Source: Tricholoma matsutake (lineage: Eukaryota > Basidiomycota > Agaricomycetes > Agaricales > Tricholomataceae). Taken from it: a stretch of DNA of 64,000 nt. The stretch's first letter is position 1; each line of letters opens with the position of its first letter. Location: NCBI GenBank assembly GCA_026075535.2, contig AP026548.1:4464001-4528000 (forward strand), written 5' to 3'. Below the pieces are notes generated by a model. The model was not told the DNA's origin. It saw only the letters and a program-made list of their open reading frames with translations, and searched no databases. Positions 10,027 to 20,822 of the stretch are shown in pieces. The translations under genes and the position numbers were made by a program.

Positions 10027-12165
10027 ATGTCTGATGCAGGCTCTGATTCACCTGATGCAGCCTCTCAAGCTCCACTTGTTGGGGCCAATTTCACCTCTAA
10101 TGCCAAAGCTGTCTGAGTACATACAGAAGCTTGCCAGAGGTTGGTGGATAATGCAGTCACAGGTAAAATCTCAGGCCCAACCTTCCTTGAGCACCTTTGC
10201 AATGCAGGGGCAACTCCTGATGAGGTCAAGGACTTCATCACACAGCTTACTCAGCAATGGAAGCAACAGCATGTGATGAGTGCCAGAATCAATGAAGCTT
10301 CAGGAAATCCTGCTACAGCAACACCCAATCAACTTGAGGCAGCAACTGCTGTTGCCTGGGCCATCCTATGAGCAAGACTGGACCATCTCCAGACCGGTAC
10401 TCCCCAATCAGCAACAGTTCCAGACACTGCACTCCTTTCTGATGACATTACCGATCTATTGTGAATTTCCACTACCAAAGGTTCTATTCCTGCATCAGTT
10501 CTCACCAAGGCACCACATTATCCAAACTCTATGATTCCACAAAGTTGGATCCTCACCTTGAGAAGACACAGGAGCTCCTTACATTCTTCAGTCCACTATC
10601 TGTCCAGGATGTCCTCATCAGCAAAGCTCAATTTGCCCCTGTTTCTGATCCTCTACCCCACATGATCTGGTGCAAAATCCTCATCGACCACTTTATTGGC
10701 TTTGAGAAGCTCTTTGCCTCCATGGACAAAGGTTATGACCACCACAATGATCTGAAGGACTTCAGTGCTGGCTATGCCTTGGTTAAGAAGGATCAAGCAT
10801 TTACTAAGTGCCCTTTGTGCACCAAAGCTGAGTGGACTCGAGTTTTTGGTGCCTGGTCAGCTGGAGTGGTTTTCTTCTTTCCCCATCGGAATGAAGAGTT
10901 GGGCAACTATTGCTTGATTGTTATGGATCTCTTTCAGGCTGCTTCTTCTAATCCTAGAGTTGCTATCTTGTTTGATGTTCACATTCATGATAAATATTCA
11001 AAGAAGCCCTTCTGCCCAGATGATTGGAACCAACTTAACTTCCACTCCTTACCCAGATGCTTTCCTTGACTCTGCTCACTACTCCCTGGGCTTCTAAGCA
11101 AGGAGCTTCAACTCAGTCCACATCTTCTGGAAACAATCTGAAGCATACAGATGTACCTTGCTGTAACTGGAGCTGGGGCATATTGTTAAGAACTGATCCT
11201 AGAAGGTTCATCGGAATCCGATCGGACACCGTGGGTGTTGCTTACGGAAGGGTGTCGGGTCGTTGCAGATTCTGCAGGAGGGGAAATGGAAAGGACTTGG
11301 CTTCAGCTTGTAAGAAGCTGCACCCTTCACCTCATCTGGTGTCCTAATTTCAAGTTGGAGGTTTGGAGGTAGGAACAGGAAAGTGTGGGTAAATGCGGGA
11401 AGGAGTATGGAGGGACTTAGGTTAAGTTCAGATGAGGTTAGAACTTCAGAGGGAGACTGGAGGTCAAGTCGAATGGAGTTCAGACTCTTAGAGAACTGAG
11501 GTTGGAGTAGAAGGAGGTTTGGATTGGCAGATTAAAGTCGAGTCTATGTCGATATACGAACTGAGGAATACAAGGCAAAAATAACTAAGCTTAAATACTG
11601 TAGTCTGCAATAATGCGGAACAGGAATGAAGACTGCAGCAGTGTCTCGACTGCGTAGATAAATTATCTAGCGGGAGCCGCACAGGAATCCATAGTCGAAT
11701 TTGCAATAGAGACGGCAGCCTTGGGAAGGCAGCTGTGGATGCTGTACAAGGCGGCCTGGTGCACAGCAGTGTGGGCAGTGCAAGGCGGCTGGGAATGAAA
11801 TTGGGAGGCATAGACAAAAGTCATGTTTGATGTGCGGGAAAGGGTTGGACGGATGTGGGTTCTGATTGGGCGAGGAACAGTTCTTGACACATATGCAAGG
11901 CTGAAGTTTGTCCAAACTGCTGCAAGCATGGGGTGTGCTTCATTTGTGGTGAAGGACATCAAGCCAAGGATAATGAGCAATGTTTTACCACCCTCCAATG
12001 TCCCAACTGAGTGTGAACTATTGGAGAATTGGGAGAAGGTAGTGACATTTGTCAATGATGGACCTCGATCTTTTAGTAGTACCTCTCCATCTCTGAAATA
12101 TAAAGCAGTTGAGAGTCTTGAGGCTCCTCAATTTCATCAGCCTGGGTTATGTTTGGGCAGATAGT
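10027..12165 (+). pseudogene. Ngaro gag-like ORF1 (degenerate, split by a solo LTR)
   Basis: Starts at ATG 10027 (MSDAGSDSPDAASQ). It continues through stretches such as ISGPTFLEHLCNAGATPDEV and LSVQDVLISKAQFAPVSDPL, with frame changes. Near the end a cysteine-rich segment (CKAEVCPNCCKHGVCFICGEGH) resembles the zinc knuckles of DIRS/Ngaro Gag. A 706-bp solo LTR with CATAT duplications splits the cysteine region between CCNWSWG and CKAEVC. Several in-frame TGAs (for example after NAKAV and after AVAWAIL) sit where arginine is plausible. No functional product is expected. Confidence 0.65.
11184..11889. mobile_element. Solo LTR, 706 bp, CpG-rich
   Basis: Ends are TGTTAAGAACTG...CAGTTCTTGACA, flanked by exact 5-bp duplications CATAT at 11179-11183 and 11890-11894. 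Unlike the surrounding Ngaro sequence it keeps many CpGs (ATCCGATCGGAC, GTCGGGTCGTTGC, GCGGGAGCCGC), so it is probably the most recent insertion in this part of the stack. No internal region remains. LTR-LTR recombination is the usual explanation. The orientation cannot be set safely. Confidence 0.85.
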
Positions 12166-13365
12166 GTGCACAATAATATTTCTCCTTCTGCTTACTACAT
12201 GGAGTCTGCACCACTGCTCCCTTCAGTTCCACAGCATCTCCTTGATGATCCAGTCATTCAAGCGTCTATCCTTGCCCTTGGAGACTTGATTAAGATTGAG
12301 ACACCTTTTGATGTTGACAAATTTGAGCTCCTTCTCACTGACCATCCTAACCAACCTTTTGTTCAATCTGTGATGAAAGGACTTTGGCCTTTCAACAAGG
12401 GAGAGTGGAGGGCTGAGTTGGAGGAGCTTCCACCAGACAATTATGCTTCAGATCCCCAAGATATACAAGCCATTTGTGCCTTCTGTAACAAGGAGATTGC
12501 AGCTGGAAGGTGGTCAGATAGTTTGGATAACACTGACCTTCTTCCTGGCATGAAATCTCTCCCATGTTCATTGTTTGGCAAAATGAAAAACCTTGTGTTG
12601 TGACAGATCACTCACATTCAGGCATTAATGAGGGGATTCCTCAGGTGGATGTGAAAGTCAAATATGATGACATGTGCACCTTTGGGAAAACACTCCATGA
12701 TGCCTGGACAGCAAATCCTGGAAAGTGCCTTGTAACTTTTAAATCTGATGTTGCATCTGCATTTCTCAACCTGCCTGCACACCCCATCTTCCAACTGCAT
12801 CAAGTGGTTAGAATTGATGGGAAAATATTCATCATACAGTGCCTTGTTTTCAGTAACAAAGCCTCCCCACAATGCTGGTGTGCTGTATCAGGCTTACTCT
12901 GTTGGCTTGGCATCTGAAAATTTGACATCATGGGCCTCCATGTATACATGGACAATTTTTTTGGTTGGGATTTCACTGACAACCTCATTTGGTACTGAGG
13001 GAAGTTGTGACCACGCCAACAAGTGGCACTTCTCCTGTGGGAAGTGATCACATGCCCTTTTGAGGATCAAAAGCAGGAATGTGGTGAGGAGCTCAAAATC
13101 ATTGGTTTCTGGGTGGATGTCAATCATGACAGTATTTCTCTCCCTCCAAACTCCATCACCACCATCATTGAAAAAATTGACCTCTTTCTTGCAACACCTA
13201 GGTGTTCAGCTGACATGAGGTGCTCAACTGGACCCATGCTGCAAGAATGGCAATGCTTGGCAGGCCATTTGAATTGGCTTCTGAATGTACTTCCCTGGGG
13301 ACAGCCTGCACTGACAGAGCTATATTGGAAGATCACCAGAAAAGATCAGTCACAACAAAGGGTTC
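12109..13365 (+). pseudogene. Ngaro reverse transcriptase, N-terminal part of ORF2
   Basis: Conserved blocks in order: VIQASILALGDLIKIETPFD, KGLWPFNKGEWRAELEELPP, FIVWQNEKPCVVTDHSHSGI (RT block with target-site arginine replaced), FKSDVASAFLNLPAHPIFQL (catalytic block A), SPQCWCAVSGLLCWLGI, then the YMDD-type motif changed to YMDN at about 12944-12956. The frame continues as EELKIIGFWVDVN and ends ...QRVPIN at the insertion of the hAT-like element. The second catalytic Asp is lost and several TGA/TAA-free but shifted segments occur, so this is dead. The reading frame resumes at 20823 without loss across the 8-bp duplication. Confidence 0.8.
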
Positions 13366-13566
13366 CCATTAATTAGTGTTTGAAAGTCCAGTCCAGTCTG
13401 AACTTTACACTCCCCCACAGAGTCCTGGAGGAATCCAGTGGGACTGACCAGGATGCCAGTACCCTAAAGTCAAACCATAAAGGAAAGTCAATTTGAGATA
13501 TCTTACAAGTTTCAAGTGCTTCAGACTTCATGAATTTCACAAAGTACCTACAAAATAAACTTGTTC

Positions 13567-13650
13567 AGAGCAGGAATTGAACTCTAGACCTCATGATCAA
13601 GAATCACATGACAAATGAAACAAGTGTGCTCAACCAGTTGAGCCACAGGA
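13567..13650 (-). repeat. tRNA-like (SINE-type) segment in Z copy 1
   Basis: On the minus strand, TGTGGCTCAACTGGTTGAGCAC resembles a tRNA A box/D arm, and GAGTTCAATTCC about 45 nt later resembles a B box/T arm. The second Z copy has the same segment at 32982-33066. This spacing is what an RNA polymerase III internal promoter needs. The acceptor stem does not pair well, so it is not called a functional tRNA gene. Confidence 0.55.
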
Positions 13651-13765
13651 GAATTATTAGCTGCCAATATAAAGTGTATTTATACCCTTAAACTCAAACT
13701 TAGGTATTTCTCTCTCGAAGCTCACAATTAAGATCAAATAAATTTAATAACTATGTCCCTCACAT

Positions 13766-14752
13766 TGATAGGTCCACTATGGCAGCAGAGCTCTAAAATC
13801 AACATATCACACTCGGACACCTCCTTCCCAAAGTCCTACAATTTCATGAATGCTTACAAACACCTACAAACGCACAAAACAACAAAACAACACTTCGAAA
13901 CATTTCGAAAGACTTCAAACCATTTCGTACAACTTCGGCTGCCATATTCCTATCGTACCGAACCTTGAACACACACTCCCACCATTACACACACGAACAC
14001 ATCGCATTCCCGCCACCACAAACATGAAGAAACACAATGGCTAGCAACTTAGTGCGCATCGAGGTGCTTTTTGACATATTCATGATTTATTGGAACCACA
14101 AGACAAGGAGATTTGATATATCATGTATATGGCACATTTCTTTCTTATCAATTTCTATTTACTTTGTGATTTTGACACCTTGTTCACTGCCTCATGTTTA
14201 CCACATGTTTTGCCTCATGGCCTTTTACCTTTTTAGTACTATCTCTCTAAAACATATATAGTTTGGTGTATTTACTGTCGATAGAGCCAGAAAAATCATC
14301 TTCTCACATCGATTATCGTCTGACTTAAGGGTTTAACTCTTGAGTTTTAGCTCAGTCTTCGTCCAAACTCACTCAAAGTATTCTGTGAACTATGTCGTTT
14401 TGCCACATAGACTCTCAAAACTCTCGTCACATCGCCTATCTGTCATGTCATCGTCTCTTACCTCACTTTCAACTATTGTCACCATCTCCTGAACTCGTGA
14501 AACCATTTCGGAGATTCTTGAACTTCTCCACATCGCTGCTAAACTCTCTTGTATCGTTTCGGAACACTTTGTAGTGTTTCACGTTACTTTGCACAGCCTA
14601 ATATGGCTTCACAACATCATACAGTACATTTACTGGCCTTTGGATAACATGGTGATATTCAGTACCACCTCGCAACCTTTCTCTGACTCGTGTTATATCT
14701 CCTAAGACCTGTTTAGTTGGTTTTGGTTGAGTTTCTGGGTTGAGCATCATCA
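13766..14752 (+). mobile_element. Solo LTR of the large gypsy family
   Basis: 987 bp, TGATAGGTCCAC...GAGCATCATCA. It is the reverse complement of the 993-bp LTRs at 45418-46410 and 55562-56554. The flanks ACAT/GTGT are compatible with a decayed 4-bp duplication. Comparison with the unoccupied site in Z copy 2 (hairpin at 32854-32876) gives identical lengths once one 4-bp flank is removed. The insertion lies in the middle of a hairpin. Confidence 0.8.
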
Positions 14753-14795
14753 GTGTCCAATGCGAGGGATACACCATTAATTACATAATAAAAAA

Positions 14796-15847
14796 ACCTC
14801 CCCCACACAAGGTGCAAGGGGGAGTCCTACAAATATATACATATAAAACTAGTCTCCCCCCGCGTCTAGTGTTTAAAGGTCCAGTCTGTAGGACCAAAAA
14901 AAAGACCGAAACTGAACTGAACTGGACTGATTAGGACCAGATCAGTGGTCTATTTATGGACCAGTCTTTTTCAGTCCAGTTGCTGGTCTTTCATTTTGAA
15001 AAATATAGTAGGACCGATGAAAAACCGGTTAAACCTGGTTGTGACCAGTCCTTCATCCCAACGTATGTTAGACCTTACTCTCACACATATTTACTTCATT
15101 TTCGGTCCCTGGATCATCAAAAATGGTCAAGAATTGGTTGAGATATGACCAAAAACATTTTTGTATGAGTATTTTGTTGTATCAGAACAACTTTGATTGC
15201 ATTGCTTATTACCTGAGCTATAGTTTTTTTTGTACAGCTATATGACATCATAAAAGTAACAACAACACACCTAATCATCTGTACCATGGGATTTTATTCA
15301 TATAACAGCCCAAATGAGTGCAACTACAAACTACAAATTACAAACTACAAACCACAACTTGAATGCATGTCCTTTCAGTTTTGGCCATATCTCAGTCAAA
15401 TCTTGATGGAATTGCTTAAATGTTGGATTGGTCTATGGAGCATTACAATCTCTATCCATGAATATAATATATATGAGGTGATGGTTATATTTGTTGAGAT
15501 ACATATGGGTTATTTGGCACGATAAATTTTATGACAAAAGACCAGTCCAAACCAGTCTTTTTTCGGTCCATGGACCAACTAGGACTGGTCCTCAAGGGTC
15601 CAGTTGCAGTCCTCCAATATCTGGGTCGGTCCTATACCAGTTGCAGTTGCCAGTTGCCCCATTTGGAAGTTAAAAACTGGACTGGACTGGACCTTTAAAT
15701 ACTACCCACATCGAATGCGAGGGGAGCACTACAATTATAAAGAAAAAGAAAGAAAAACCCCTCACCCACATAAAATGCAGGTGAGGGGGAAGGTATTACC
15801 ATAAATAAAAAATGAAAAAAACTGCCCCACACAAAATGTGGGGGCAG
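14796..15847. repeat. Hairpin ladder of Z copy 1
   Basis: Short palindromes with C-rich/G-rich stems: 14796-14823 (CCTCCCCCACA...GGGGGAG), a stem split by the MITE at about 14854-14866/15713-15727, 15759-15788 (CCCCTCACC...GGTGAGGGG) and 15822-15847 (CTGCCCCACA...TGTGGGGGCAG). A further one, split by the solo LTR, lies at 13756-13765/14753-14770. They correspond one-to-one with five hairpins in Z copy 2 (32624-32876). Confidence 0.75.
14867..15704 (+). mobile_element. hAT-like MITE, family A copy 2
   Basis: 838 bp, TAGTGTTTAAAGGTCCAGTC...GACTGGACCTTTAAATACTA. The flanks CCCGCGTC (14859-14866) and CCCACATC (15705-15712) differ only by two CpG-to-CpA changes. The equivalent site in Z copy 2 (about 32750-32770) is empty, confirming insertion. 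Copies at 1-677 and 28217-29053 are highly similar. Confidence 0.9.
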
Positions 15848-16230
15848 CCTGGTGAGTCATGCCTGTTGTCCTGTCCCTGTCATCCTGGGTGATGGGCTGC
15901 TGTTGCATTCCCTGGTGCTGGTGTCCTGTCATTGTTGTGTGGTCATCTCTGTCCTTGCACCCCCCTTTCCTCGCAGTGGTGGTGCTGGGTGCTGGGTCAT
16001 GCTTGTCATCCATTGTCCTCCCTGTCCCTTTGTTTTTGTAGTTGTCCATTGTCCTCCTGTTCTTGTTGTTTGTGTGTTGGGTCTTGCCACCCCACTACTC
16101 TCATCATTTGTGTCTCCTCAGCTCTGTCTCCATGGTCCTCATTGTCACTCCCCATTTCCACCCCACGAGCAGCTGCTCACAGTGGTGGAGGGTGCAGTGG
16201 TGGGGGTGGGTCACATCATACAATGAGAAA

Positions 16231-16297
16231 CTATAAAAATTCAAAAGAAAACTAATATTAATCAAAAAAGAATGAAACAAACAAAAAAAAAACTTAC
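16231..16297 (-). other. Intron-like unit next to a palindrome (Z copy 1)
   Basis: On the minus strand CAG|GTAAGT begins at 16297, a T-rich stretch follows, and TATAG ends at 16231 (67 nt). Directly upstream is the palindrome GCCCAAAC...CATTTGGGCCC (16302-16333). The same cassette recurs at 18477-18578, 19310-19398, 31728-31822 and 31994-32080. No exons are recognisable around it. Confidence 0.5.
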
Positions 16298-16534
16298 CTG
16301 GTGCCCAAACAACGATGTACATCATTTGGGCCCATTTCCTGTGCATTGTGGCATGTTCATTGTTGGCTAGAAGGGTGGCGGTTGGTAATGGCATGGTGGT
16401 GGTGGCGGTAAGAGAAAGGAGAGAGGGAGGGAGGTGGAGGGGGCATTGTCAATGGTGGTGGTGGTGGTTGAATGATGAGCTGGCAACCTTGATGATGCAG
16501 CTGTATGCTTTGTCATACACAGCCACTCAATGTG

Positions 16535-16625
16535 GTACTTAGATCAACTTATGTTGTATATTAGAAAGGCACTGTATATTGCACCTGTTTAATTCAACCC
16601 TGAGGTCCTGGGTTCAATCCTCAAA
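16535..16625 (+). repeat. Weak tRNA-like segment near right end of Z copy 1
   Basis: A good B-box match GGGTTCAATCC lies at 16610-16620, but the A box is poor. Its counterpart in Z copy 2 (31423-31495, minus) keeps both boxes, which is the main reason for calling it. Confidence 0.4.
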
Positions 16626-18021
16626 GGTTTCCTTTTTAATAGTAAGGACTCCTGGTTAAATCCCAGTAGAGTCCCCAGGATTCCTGGTGACTCCTGATGA
16701 GTCTTACAGAGTCCTGGTTAGTTCTACAGGATGCCTGGTCAGTCCCCCAGATTCCTGAGAGTCCAAGTCCTGGGGAATTCCTGGGATAATACCAGGAAGA
16801 GCCTGATTTACCAGGAATATACCAGGACTGAACCAGGAATCCCACTGGAGGAAAAACAGCCAGGAATGCAACATTTGGTAAACAATGGCTGTGGCAGGGA
16901 TAACCAGGATTCCTCCAGGAATACATGGGGCAGTGTAAAAAGCTCAGTCTGGTCCATGTATTTCAAAAATTATAGGGATAAACTGGTCTGTCACAGTTGC
17001 CTAATGGTTGATGGACCAGTCACCACTGGTCCAGAAGTAAACTGGTCCAGACTGGTTTAAGACCAGTCAGGACCACATAAGTAATACAAATTCTACACTA
17101 ATATATAGAATCAAAAATTATACTTACACCCTGCGAGCAGAGGCTCACAGAGGTGGAGGGGTGCTAAAGATAATAAATGAAAGGAAAAAAAAGATATCCC
17201 CCCCACAGGATGTGAGGGGCCACAAAATAAAACTACCCTCACTATCCCGTGTTTGCAGCGAGTGCAGGGGGTGGTGAGCAACCTCAACTGTCATCTGTCC
17301 TTTGTTGCCCATCAAATTTCACCCATCAAATGTTGCCCATCAAATGTTGTCCCTCAGTCATTGTCCCTCATTCATTGTCCCTCGCTTGTCATCCCTTGTC
17401 TGTTGTTTGTTGTGATGGGGCAGGTGTCTGACAATCGTGGAGAGCTGGGGAGCTCCGGGCAACATTGCCAGTGTTGCTGTGGTTGTTGTTGGATGCCACG
17501 ACTCACAATCCACCCTACAAGCAGTTGCTCATAGTGGTGGAGGTGGTTGGTAGTTGATGTTGCTATTCTTGAGATGGTTAGTAATGACATGGTGGTTACA
17601 TGAGGTGGTGGGGTGCTTACCTTGTATCCACCTGCATTGCCTGTTGTTGCTGTGAGGCCCTGGGTGTGTGGGTTGTGTCACTGTTCTTGAGGTGTTGGGG
17701 CAGTCAGTGGTGATGTGGCAGCAGTGGGATACCACCATCATCACCTTTCTAATGTAGCCATTAACACCCATGCTCCCCCATGCGAGCAGTAGCTTGCAAT
17801 GATGGGGGCGGGCGCTGGCTAGATGTCATTGTTGAGTGGTTTGGGCAGTAAGCAGCGATGCAGGTTTACAGGCTGGTGCTTACCTTGGGTGTACCCTGCT
17901 GCATGGGCCTTCTGCACCCTCCCGCTGTCATCTCATCCTTGTCATGCCTGTCATGCCTGTCATTGTCTGTTGTCTGTGTAGTGGGGTGTCATTAATGTCA
18001 TTGGTAATAAGGATGTTAAAC

Positions 18022-18087
18022 CTACAAAAGAATAAACAAACAATGTCAGTAGTAAAAGAACAGTAAAACAATGAACAAGAAACTTAC
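18022..18087 (-). other. Intron-like unit, minus orientation
   Basis: Minus-strand TATAG|GTAAGTTTC ... TTTTGTAG|GTTTAAC, 66 nt with a pyrimidine-rich 3' half. Splice consensus is good at both ends but no flanking coding frame is evident. Confidence 0.45.
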
Positions 18088-18512
18088 CTATATTGTTTTG
18101 AAGCCCACAATAATCATCAAATACATAGAACACTTGTGACATGGCACATTTGTAACCACATGCATTGCTGCTTGGTGCTGTTAGATTGGTTCACAGTGAG
18201 ATGTGGCTGTTGATGTTGTGGGAGGTGAGGATGAGAGAGGTGGGGGCAAGAGAGGTCAGAGAAGGAGAAGGGAGGGTGGACCTGTGACATACCATACCCG
18301 TTTTGGCGGTGTCACAGGTATCAATGGTTATTTAGGTCATTGGCCATGGAAGATGCCAGACATCGATCATCAGGAGAAACGACAGCAAAATCGTCATTTG
18401 TAAGTATTTCAACTTTCTTATTTCACAACTAACAGTTTTGTTAGGTCCTACTCTAGTGACCTGAATCGTTCGAAATGGGCCTAAATGACTTTGATCATCA
18501 TTTGGGCCCCAG

Positions 18513-18578
18513 GTAAGCTTTTCTTTGTTCATATCTTATTTTTCTTTATTCAACTAACTTCATTTGCATTGTTTACAG
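18513..18578 (+). other. Intron-like unit after palindrome 18477-18510
   Basis: The palindrome GGGCCTAAATGA...TCATTTGGGCCCC is followed at once by CAG|GTAAGC. A T-rich run leads to TTTACAG|GTTTTAGC (66 nt). A diverged sister follows the palindrome at 18843-18872, ending TTTTTTAG|GTTCTAAC at 18941; its 5' site has decayed to AGGAAAAG. Confidence 0.5.
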
Positions 18579-19341
18579 GTTTTAGCTTACAATGATGCAA
18601 CTACCATGACAACAACAACAACAACAACACCAACAATGGCCACCACAGCCACCACACCATCATCACCATCACCATCACAGCACCCCCAACTTCCGCCGCA
18701 AGCAACTGCCCTCAGGGTGGAAACAGGGAGCAACGATGGGACGAGGATGGGATGAGGCACAGGCCCAAATGACATGTATTGTTGTTTGGGCCCCAGGAGA
18801 GTTTCTCTTATGTTATCTACAAGTCTTATCTCACCATATTGTACCCAAACGATGACGGACGTTGTTTGGGCTCTAGGAAAAGTTTTTTTTTGTTTTCTTT
18901 TTGTTTTTTCAACCAACTAATATGTTCATCTTGTTTTTTAGGTTCTAACTATGTTATAACAATGAGATGATGCCTCCACACCCACCTATGCCCACCCACC
19001 ACAACACCACAATGCCACACGACTAACCAAAATGGATGACCTCCCTCCCACCACCACCGCTCCTGTACCCACCACCACATCGTCTCACACTGGACAATGG
19101 GACAGGGATGCGAGGGACAAGAATGACATCGACAACAAACCACCACCACCATGAGCGACTGCTCACAGGGTTGAAATGGGGAGCAATGAGATGGGACGAC
19201 AACACCAGGGGACAGGGATGGAGAGGGGGACAAATGACAACTACACAGGCAGCAATGGCAATGAGGATGGTGATGAGGAAGGGGATGACGATGAGGTGAA
19301 ACAAAAAAAGGCCCAAAACGTCGGCGTCTCTTGGGCCACAG

Positions 19342-19398
19342 GTGAGTTTTGTTCCTTTTCTCATTTCATTTCATTGTTACTAACCCCAAACATTTTAG
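19342..19398 (+). other. Intron-like unit after palindrome 19310-19337
   Basis: The palindrome GGCCCAAAACGTC...GTCTCTTGGGCC is followed by ACAG|GTGAGT. A branch-like TACTAAC occurs near 19378 and the 3' end is CATTTTAG|GC (57 nt). This is the best-formed unit by fungal intron criteria. Confidence 0.5.
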
Positions 19399-19660
19399 GC
19401 AATGATTTTACTATTGATGATGACAGGCACCCCCTGTCTCACCCCCACCACTGCCATGAGCCCCTGCTCGTGTGGTTAGGTGGTAGCAAGACCATACACT
19501 CACGACAGCAGCACCCCCAACTACCACCGCGAGCAACTGCTCATGGGGTGGAAATGGGGAGAAAGGATGGGACGAGGATGGGGAGGATGATCCAGGACCA
19601 CGAGGGGCAGGGGCACTACTGTGAAGAAGGGGAAGGACCTCTCCTCGCCCCCCATCTCGC

Positions 19661-20101
19661 TTGCAGCAAGACGGTGTTTTTTTTAATTATTTAGTATTGT
19701 ATAGAATTATGAAATACACAAATCCCTCCTTTGCTCTTCTTGAGTGGTGGAGGTGTCTTTTTTTTTCAAAAATAATTAAATATAAGTCCCTCTGTACAAA
19801 GATTTATTGTCTGTGGCTCAAGTATTGTATACAATGTGTAGTTGAGTTAGTAAAGATACAAATGCAGGATGTTCAACAGTTTAGAATGTCTACATACAAG
19901 GCAAAAATGTAGTCAAAACTATGGTGTATATACATAGTGTCACACCTGCAGTGTTTTATGACAGACCATGGGTTAAATATGTCACTGCAGTTGCAGTGTT
20001 AGAATGGGTGTGGTGTTGACAGGTGCGGGTGTGGTGTGTTAAATTTTACCCATGGTGTGACCCGTGCTACACCCTATTTGCATTGGTGGTTGTGTTTGCA
20101 T
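19661..20101. other. Low-complexity spacer, no gene
   Basis: No supported gene. The right part contains imperfect repeats of TTTGCATTGGTGGTTGTG, continued at 20410-20465 on the other side of the small MITE. Confidence 0.5.
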
Positions 20102-20409
20102 TAGTGTTTTGAGGTCCAGTTGGGTTGCAGTCTTTTACAGTCTTTCTTAAAATTTAAACTGCCTCCTACTACCTCAAAAAATAAGATAAAATCATGAAAA
20201 TATTTGAGCAGATAGATCTGGCCAAAGACTGGGGGGGGGGTCATCTCTGGAACATAAGGATTCTGGTCAGTGATTGTCAATATAATCACTAAATTTAATC
20301 ATGGATAGAGAAGTGAAAATAATGGGGGGTCCTCTCTTTGATGAAATGATTTCATCCAGTCATTGCTGAGATACAGCAAAACAGCAAAAGACTGGACCTT
20401 GAAACACTA
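20102..20409. mobile_element. Small hAT-like MITE (308 bp)
   Basis: Ends TAGTGTTTTGAGGTCCAG and CTGGACCTTGAAACACTA, flanked by GTTTGCAT (20094-20101) and ATTTGCAT (20410-20417). The flanking DNA is itself a TTTGCATTGG tandem, so the 8-bp match is less decisive here than elsewhere. Confidence 0.6.
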
Positions 20410-20822
20410 ATTTGCATTGGTGGTTGTGTTTGCATTGGTTGTTGTGTTTGCATTGGTGGTTGTAAACAATGGTGCATGGGTATTTCCACGTGCACACAAA
20501 CATCAGCAAATGGTCCGTGCATGCCCTGCAGTGTATATAAACCCCTCACATTTCATTCCTTGCACTTGGGCATGCCCACTGTAACATATTTATATTAGAT
20601 ATATTATGTAGTTATTTGTATACTAAAAGACCAGTTGCAGACCAGTTGCAACCAGTCTTTACCCAGTTTATAAATATTTTTAAAACTACACAACTGGCAA
20701 CTGAACCAGTCCTCAACCACTGCAACTACAACTGTAACATGGACTGGACTGCAGTTCAGTTTGGTTCAGTTGCTGGTTTTTGTTTGGTCCATGCGACCAG
20801 ACTTTCAAACACTGCCATCAAT

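Larger units (their letters stand above)
13398..16945 (+). mobile_element. Z element, copy 1 (holds a solo LTR and a MITE)
   Basis: Begins CTGAACTTTACACTCCCCCAC and ends GGGGCAGTGTAAAAAGCTC, an imperfect inverted terminus. The flanks AGTCCAGT (13390-13397) and AGTCTGGT (16946-16953) are both one CpG transition from AGTCCGGT, which is what the related hAT element at 49133 has at this place. Internal order: CCAGGACTC-type short repeats, tRNA-like segment, five-hairpin ladder, low-complexity DNA with a palindrome plus intron-like unit, second tRNA-like segment, more CCAGGAATCC-type repeats. It matches copy 2 (31070-33261) in opposite orientation. No protein is recognisable. Confidence 0.7.
17120..19660. 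repeat. Array of palindromes and intron-like units with an orientation switch
   Basis: GC-rich low-complexity DNA carrying GAGCAACTGCTC-type hairpins at about 17128-17160, 17510-17543, 17773-17809, 18681-18720, 19144-19173 and 19512-19551. It also carries GGGCCCAAAT-type palindromes followed by intron-like units. Up to about 18.1 kb the units point to the minus strand (for example 18087-18022), and from 18.47 kb onward they point to the plus strand. Frames here are simple-sequence (Thr/Asn/Gly-rich) and show no domain. It lies within the hAT-like element but is absent from that family's copy at 49133. Confidence 0.6.
13374..20814 (+). mobile_element. hAT-like element, 7.4 kb including nested insertions
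   Basis: Left end TAGTGTTTGAAAGTCC and right end GGACC-type ACTTTCAAACACTG. The 8-bp duplications are CCATTAAT (13366-13373) and CCATCAAT (20815-20822), one transition apart. The Ngaro frame reads VPIN on the left and PINAEVITDLEW on the right, so removal of one duplication restores it. The subterminal sequence (16954-17115 and 20600-20814) matches the smaller element at 49133-50428. No transposase is seen. The interior is filled by a Z element (13398-16945), the hairpin/intron-like array (17120-19660) and a small MITE (20102-20409). Confidence 0.8.
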
